Origin: a virus
Virus record (IMG/VR): IMGVR_UViG_3300025759_000889
Coordinates: 1 to 20,772 of that record
Strand: one strand, 5' to 3'
Length of the DNA: 20,772 nucleotides
Position numbers and translations under genes: made by a program. Position 1 is the first letter of the stretch; each line of letters starts with the position of its first letter. The notes beneath the pieces are model-generated. The model saw only the letters and a list, made by a program, of their open reading frames with translations. It had not been told where the DNA came from and did no database searches. Below, in pieces: positions 20,359 to 20,772 of this stretch.

Positions 20359-20772
20359 GGTGTAAGTAACTCTACTTTAACGTCTTTGATATAAATAACA
20401 TCCCCAGTACTTGGGAGATCGTCGGGGTTGCCGCTGGGATTTAGGAATCCGATAGAGGTGGTTGGTATCTGGAGGCCATCAGAAAACTGCATAGTGTAAG
20501 ACACATCCTGAGGGACATCGAATGTGCTAAGCGACGCAGATACAAAGAATTGGAAAGTAACGGGGTCCTGATCTTCAAAAGAAGCTCCAATTTTAGCAGA
20601 ACACTTAACCGCATCGCCGTATGTGTGACCAGCTCCGCTCAAAGCGAGCGTATTTTGGATAATCATAAAAGAGGATGCGTCACTGTCGCAAACAATTTTC
20701 ATCCACCCATCCGTTCCGTCTGGTCCCGTTTCGTTTGCGGTGATTGTCGTGGTAGCGCCTGTGGCTGCCCAG
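20355..20772 (-). CDS. carbohydrate-binding-like or surface protein, N-terminus beyond window
   Basis: The minus-strand frame is open up to the right edge, so the ATG at 20702 is internal and the true start lies outside. The visible 138 residues begin WAATGATTTITANETGPDGT, then GWMKIVCDSDASSFMIIQNT, AGHTYGDAVKCSAKIGASFE and end VIYIKDVKVELLTP. The order tryptophan strand, G(A)TTTITA, aG.tY..s and a closing valine strand matches beta-sandwich carbohydrate-binding modules at the C-terminus of many phage fibre or structural proteins. The call rests on that pattern and is tentative. It couples to the next gene by ATGA, so the string to 18756 is probably one transcript starting outside the window. 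Confidence 0.6.
   Translation of the reverse strand, partial: WAATGATTTITANETGPDGTDGWMKIVCDSDASSFMIIQNTLALSGAGHTYGDAVKCSAKIGASFEDQDPVTFQFFVSASLSTFDVPQDVSYTMQFSDGLQIPTTSIGFLNPSGNPDDLPSTGDVIYIKDVKVELLTP

Noticed and set aside
20355-20702. Complete 115-residue gene starting at 20702
   Set aside because: The frame stays open to the right window edge and the upstream codons continue the same beta-sandwich-like pattern, so it is the C-terminal part of a longer gene.
1-20772. CRISPR array, insertion sequence, integrase or attachment site
   Set aside because: No spaced direct repeats, transposase motifs, tyrosine or serine recombinase motifs or duplicated tRNA 3' end were seen; the only tandem repeat is the coding 12-bp one.

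Overview
The window is one module of a tailed double-stranded DNA bacteriophage genome, or a prophage or metagenomic phage contig. It holds the head and packaging genes plus flanking accessory genes. A large terminase (10001-12118), a portal protein of about 816 residues with a Gln-rich coiled C-terminus (7529-9979), a scaffold-like acidic protein (859-1965) and a probable major capsid protein cut by the left edge (1-833) follow one another on the minus strand. The style of terminase and portal, the large Gln-rich portal tail and the gene order terminase > portal > fibres and small proteins > scaffold > capsid are most like crAss-like podoviruses and their aquatic relatives. The host is probably a member of the Bacteroidota, perhaps an aquatic Flavobacteriia: TAnnTTTG (-7 type) promoter elements lie just upstream of several genes and Shine-Dalgarno sites are not evident. 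The family-level placement is inference; the phage identity is secure.

Layout, read in the direction of transcription (right to left). 20772-18756: a cut carbohydrate-binding-like or adhesin-like protein, two unrecognised proteins, a very basic 72-residue protein and an M15-type peptidase (candidate lysin) starting with GTG. 18743-17565: a 392-residue low-complexity protein from its own promoter. 17153-17575: the only plus-strand gene, a winged-helix-like putative regulator, separated from the next leftward gene by a 32-bp region with an inverted repeat and overlapping divergent promoter-like elements. 17120-14465: small, often overlapping genes of mostly unknown function, including a tandem GroES-like protein. 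14452-14000: a 55-residue lipoprotein, tRNA-Arg(UCU) and a small CxC/CxC protein. 14000-12118: two different glycosyltransferases translationally coupled to the terminase. 12118-7529: terminase and portal. 7542-3540: a small beta-rich protein, an 850-residue fibre-like protein, a MAM/lectin-like protein and a 66-residue protein. 3522-1993: a run of short basic proteins of kinds that recur in aquatic viruses. 1965-1: scaffold and capsid.

Almost every base is coding. Adjacent genes commonly overlap as ATGA, TGATG or TAATG, so translation is probably coupled. Three genes too short for ordinary ORF calling were found by reading the minus strand: 2213-2377, 14285-14452 and 15197-15349. Starts were revised at 3235, 4648, 15184, 16524 and 18743. 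No intergenic stretch exceeds about 100 bases, and no IS element, CRISPR array, integrase or convincing rho-independent terminator was seen.
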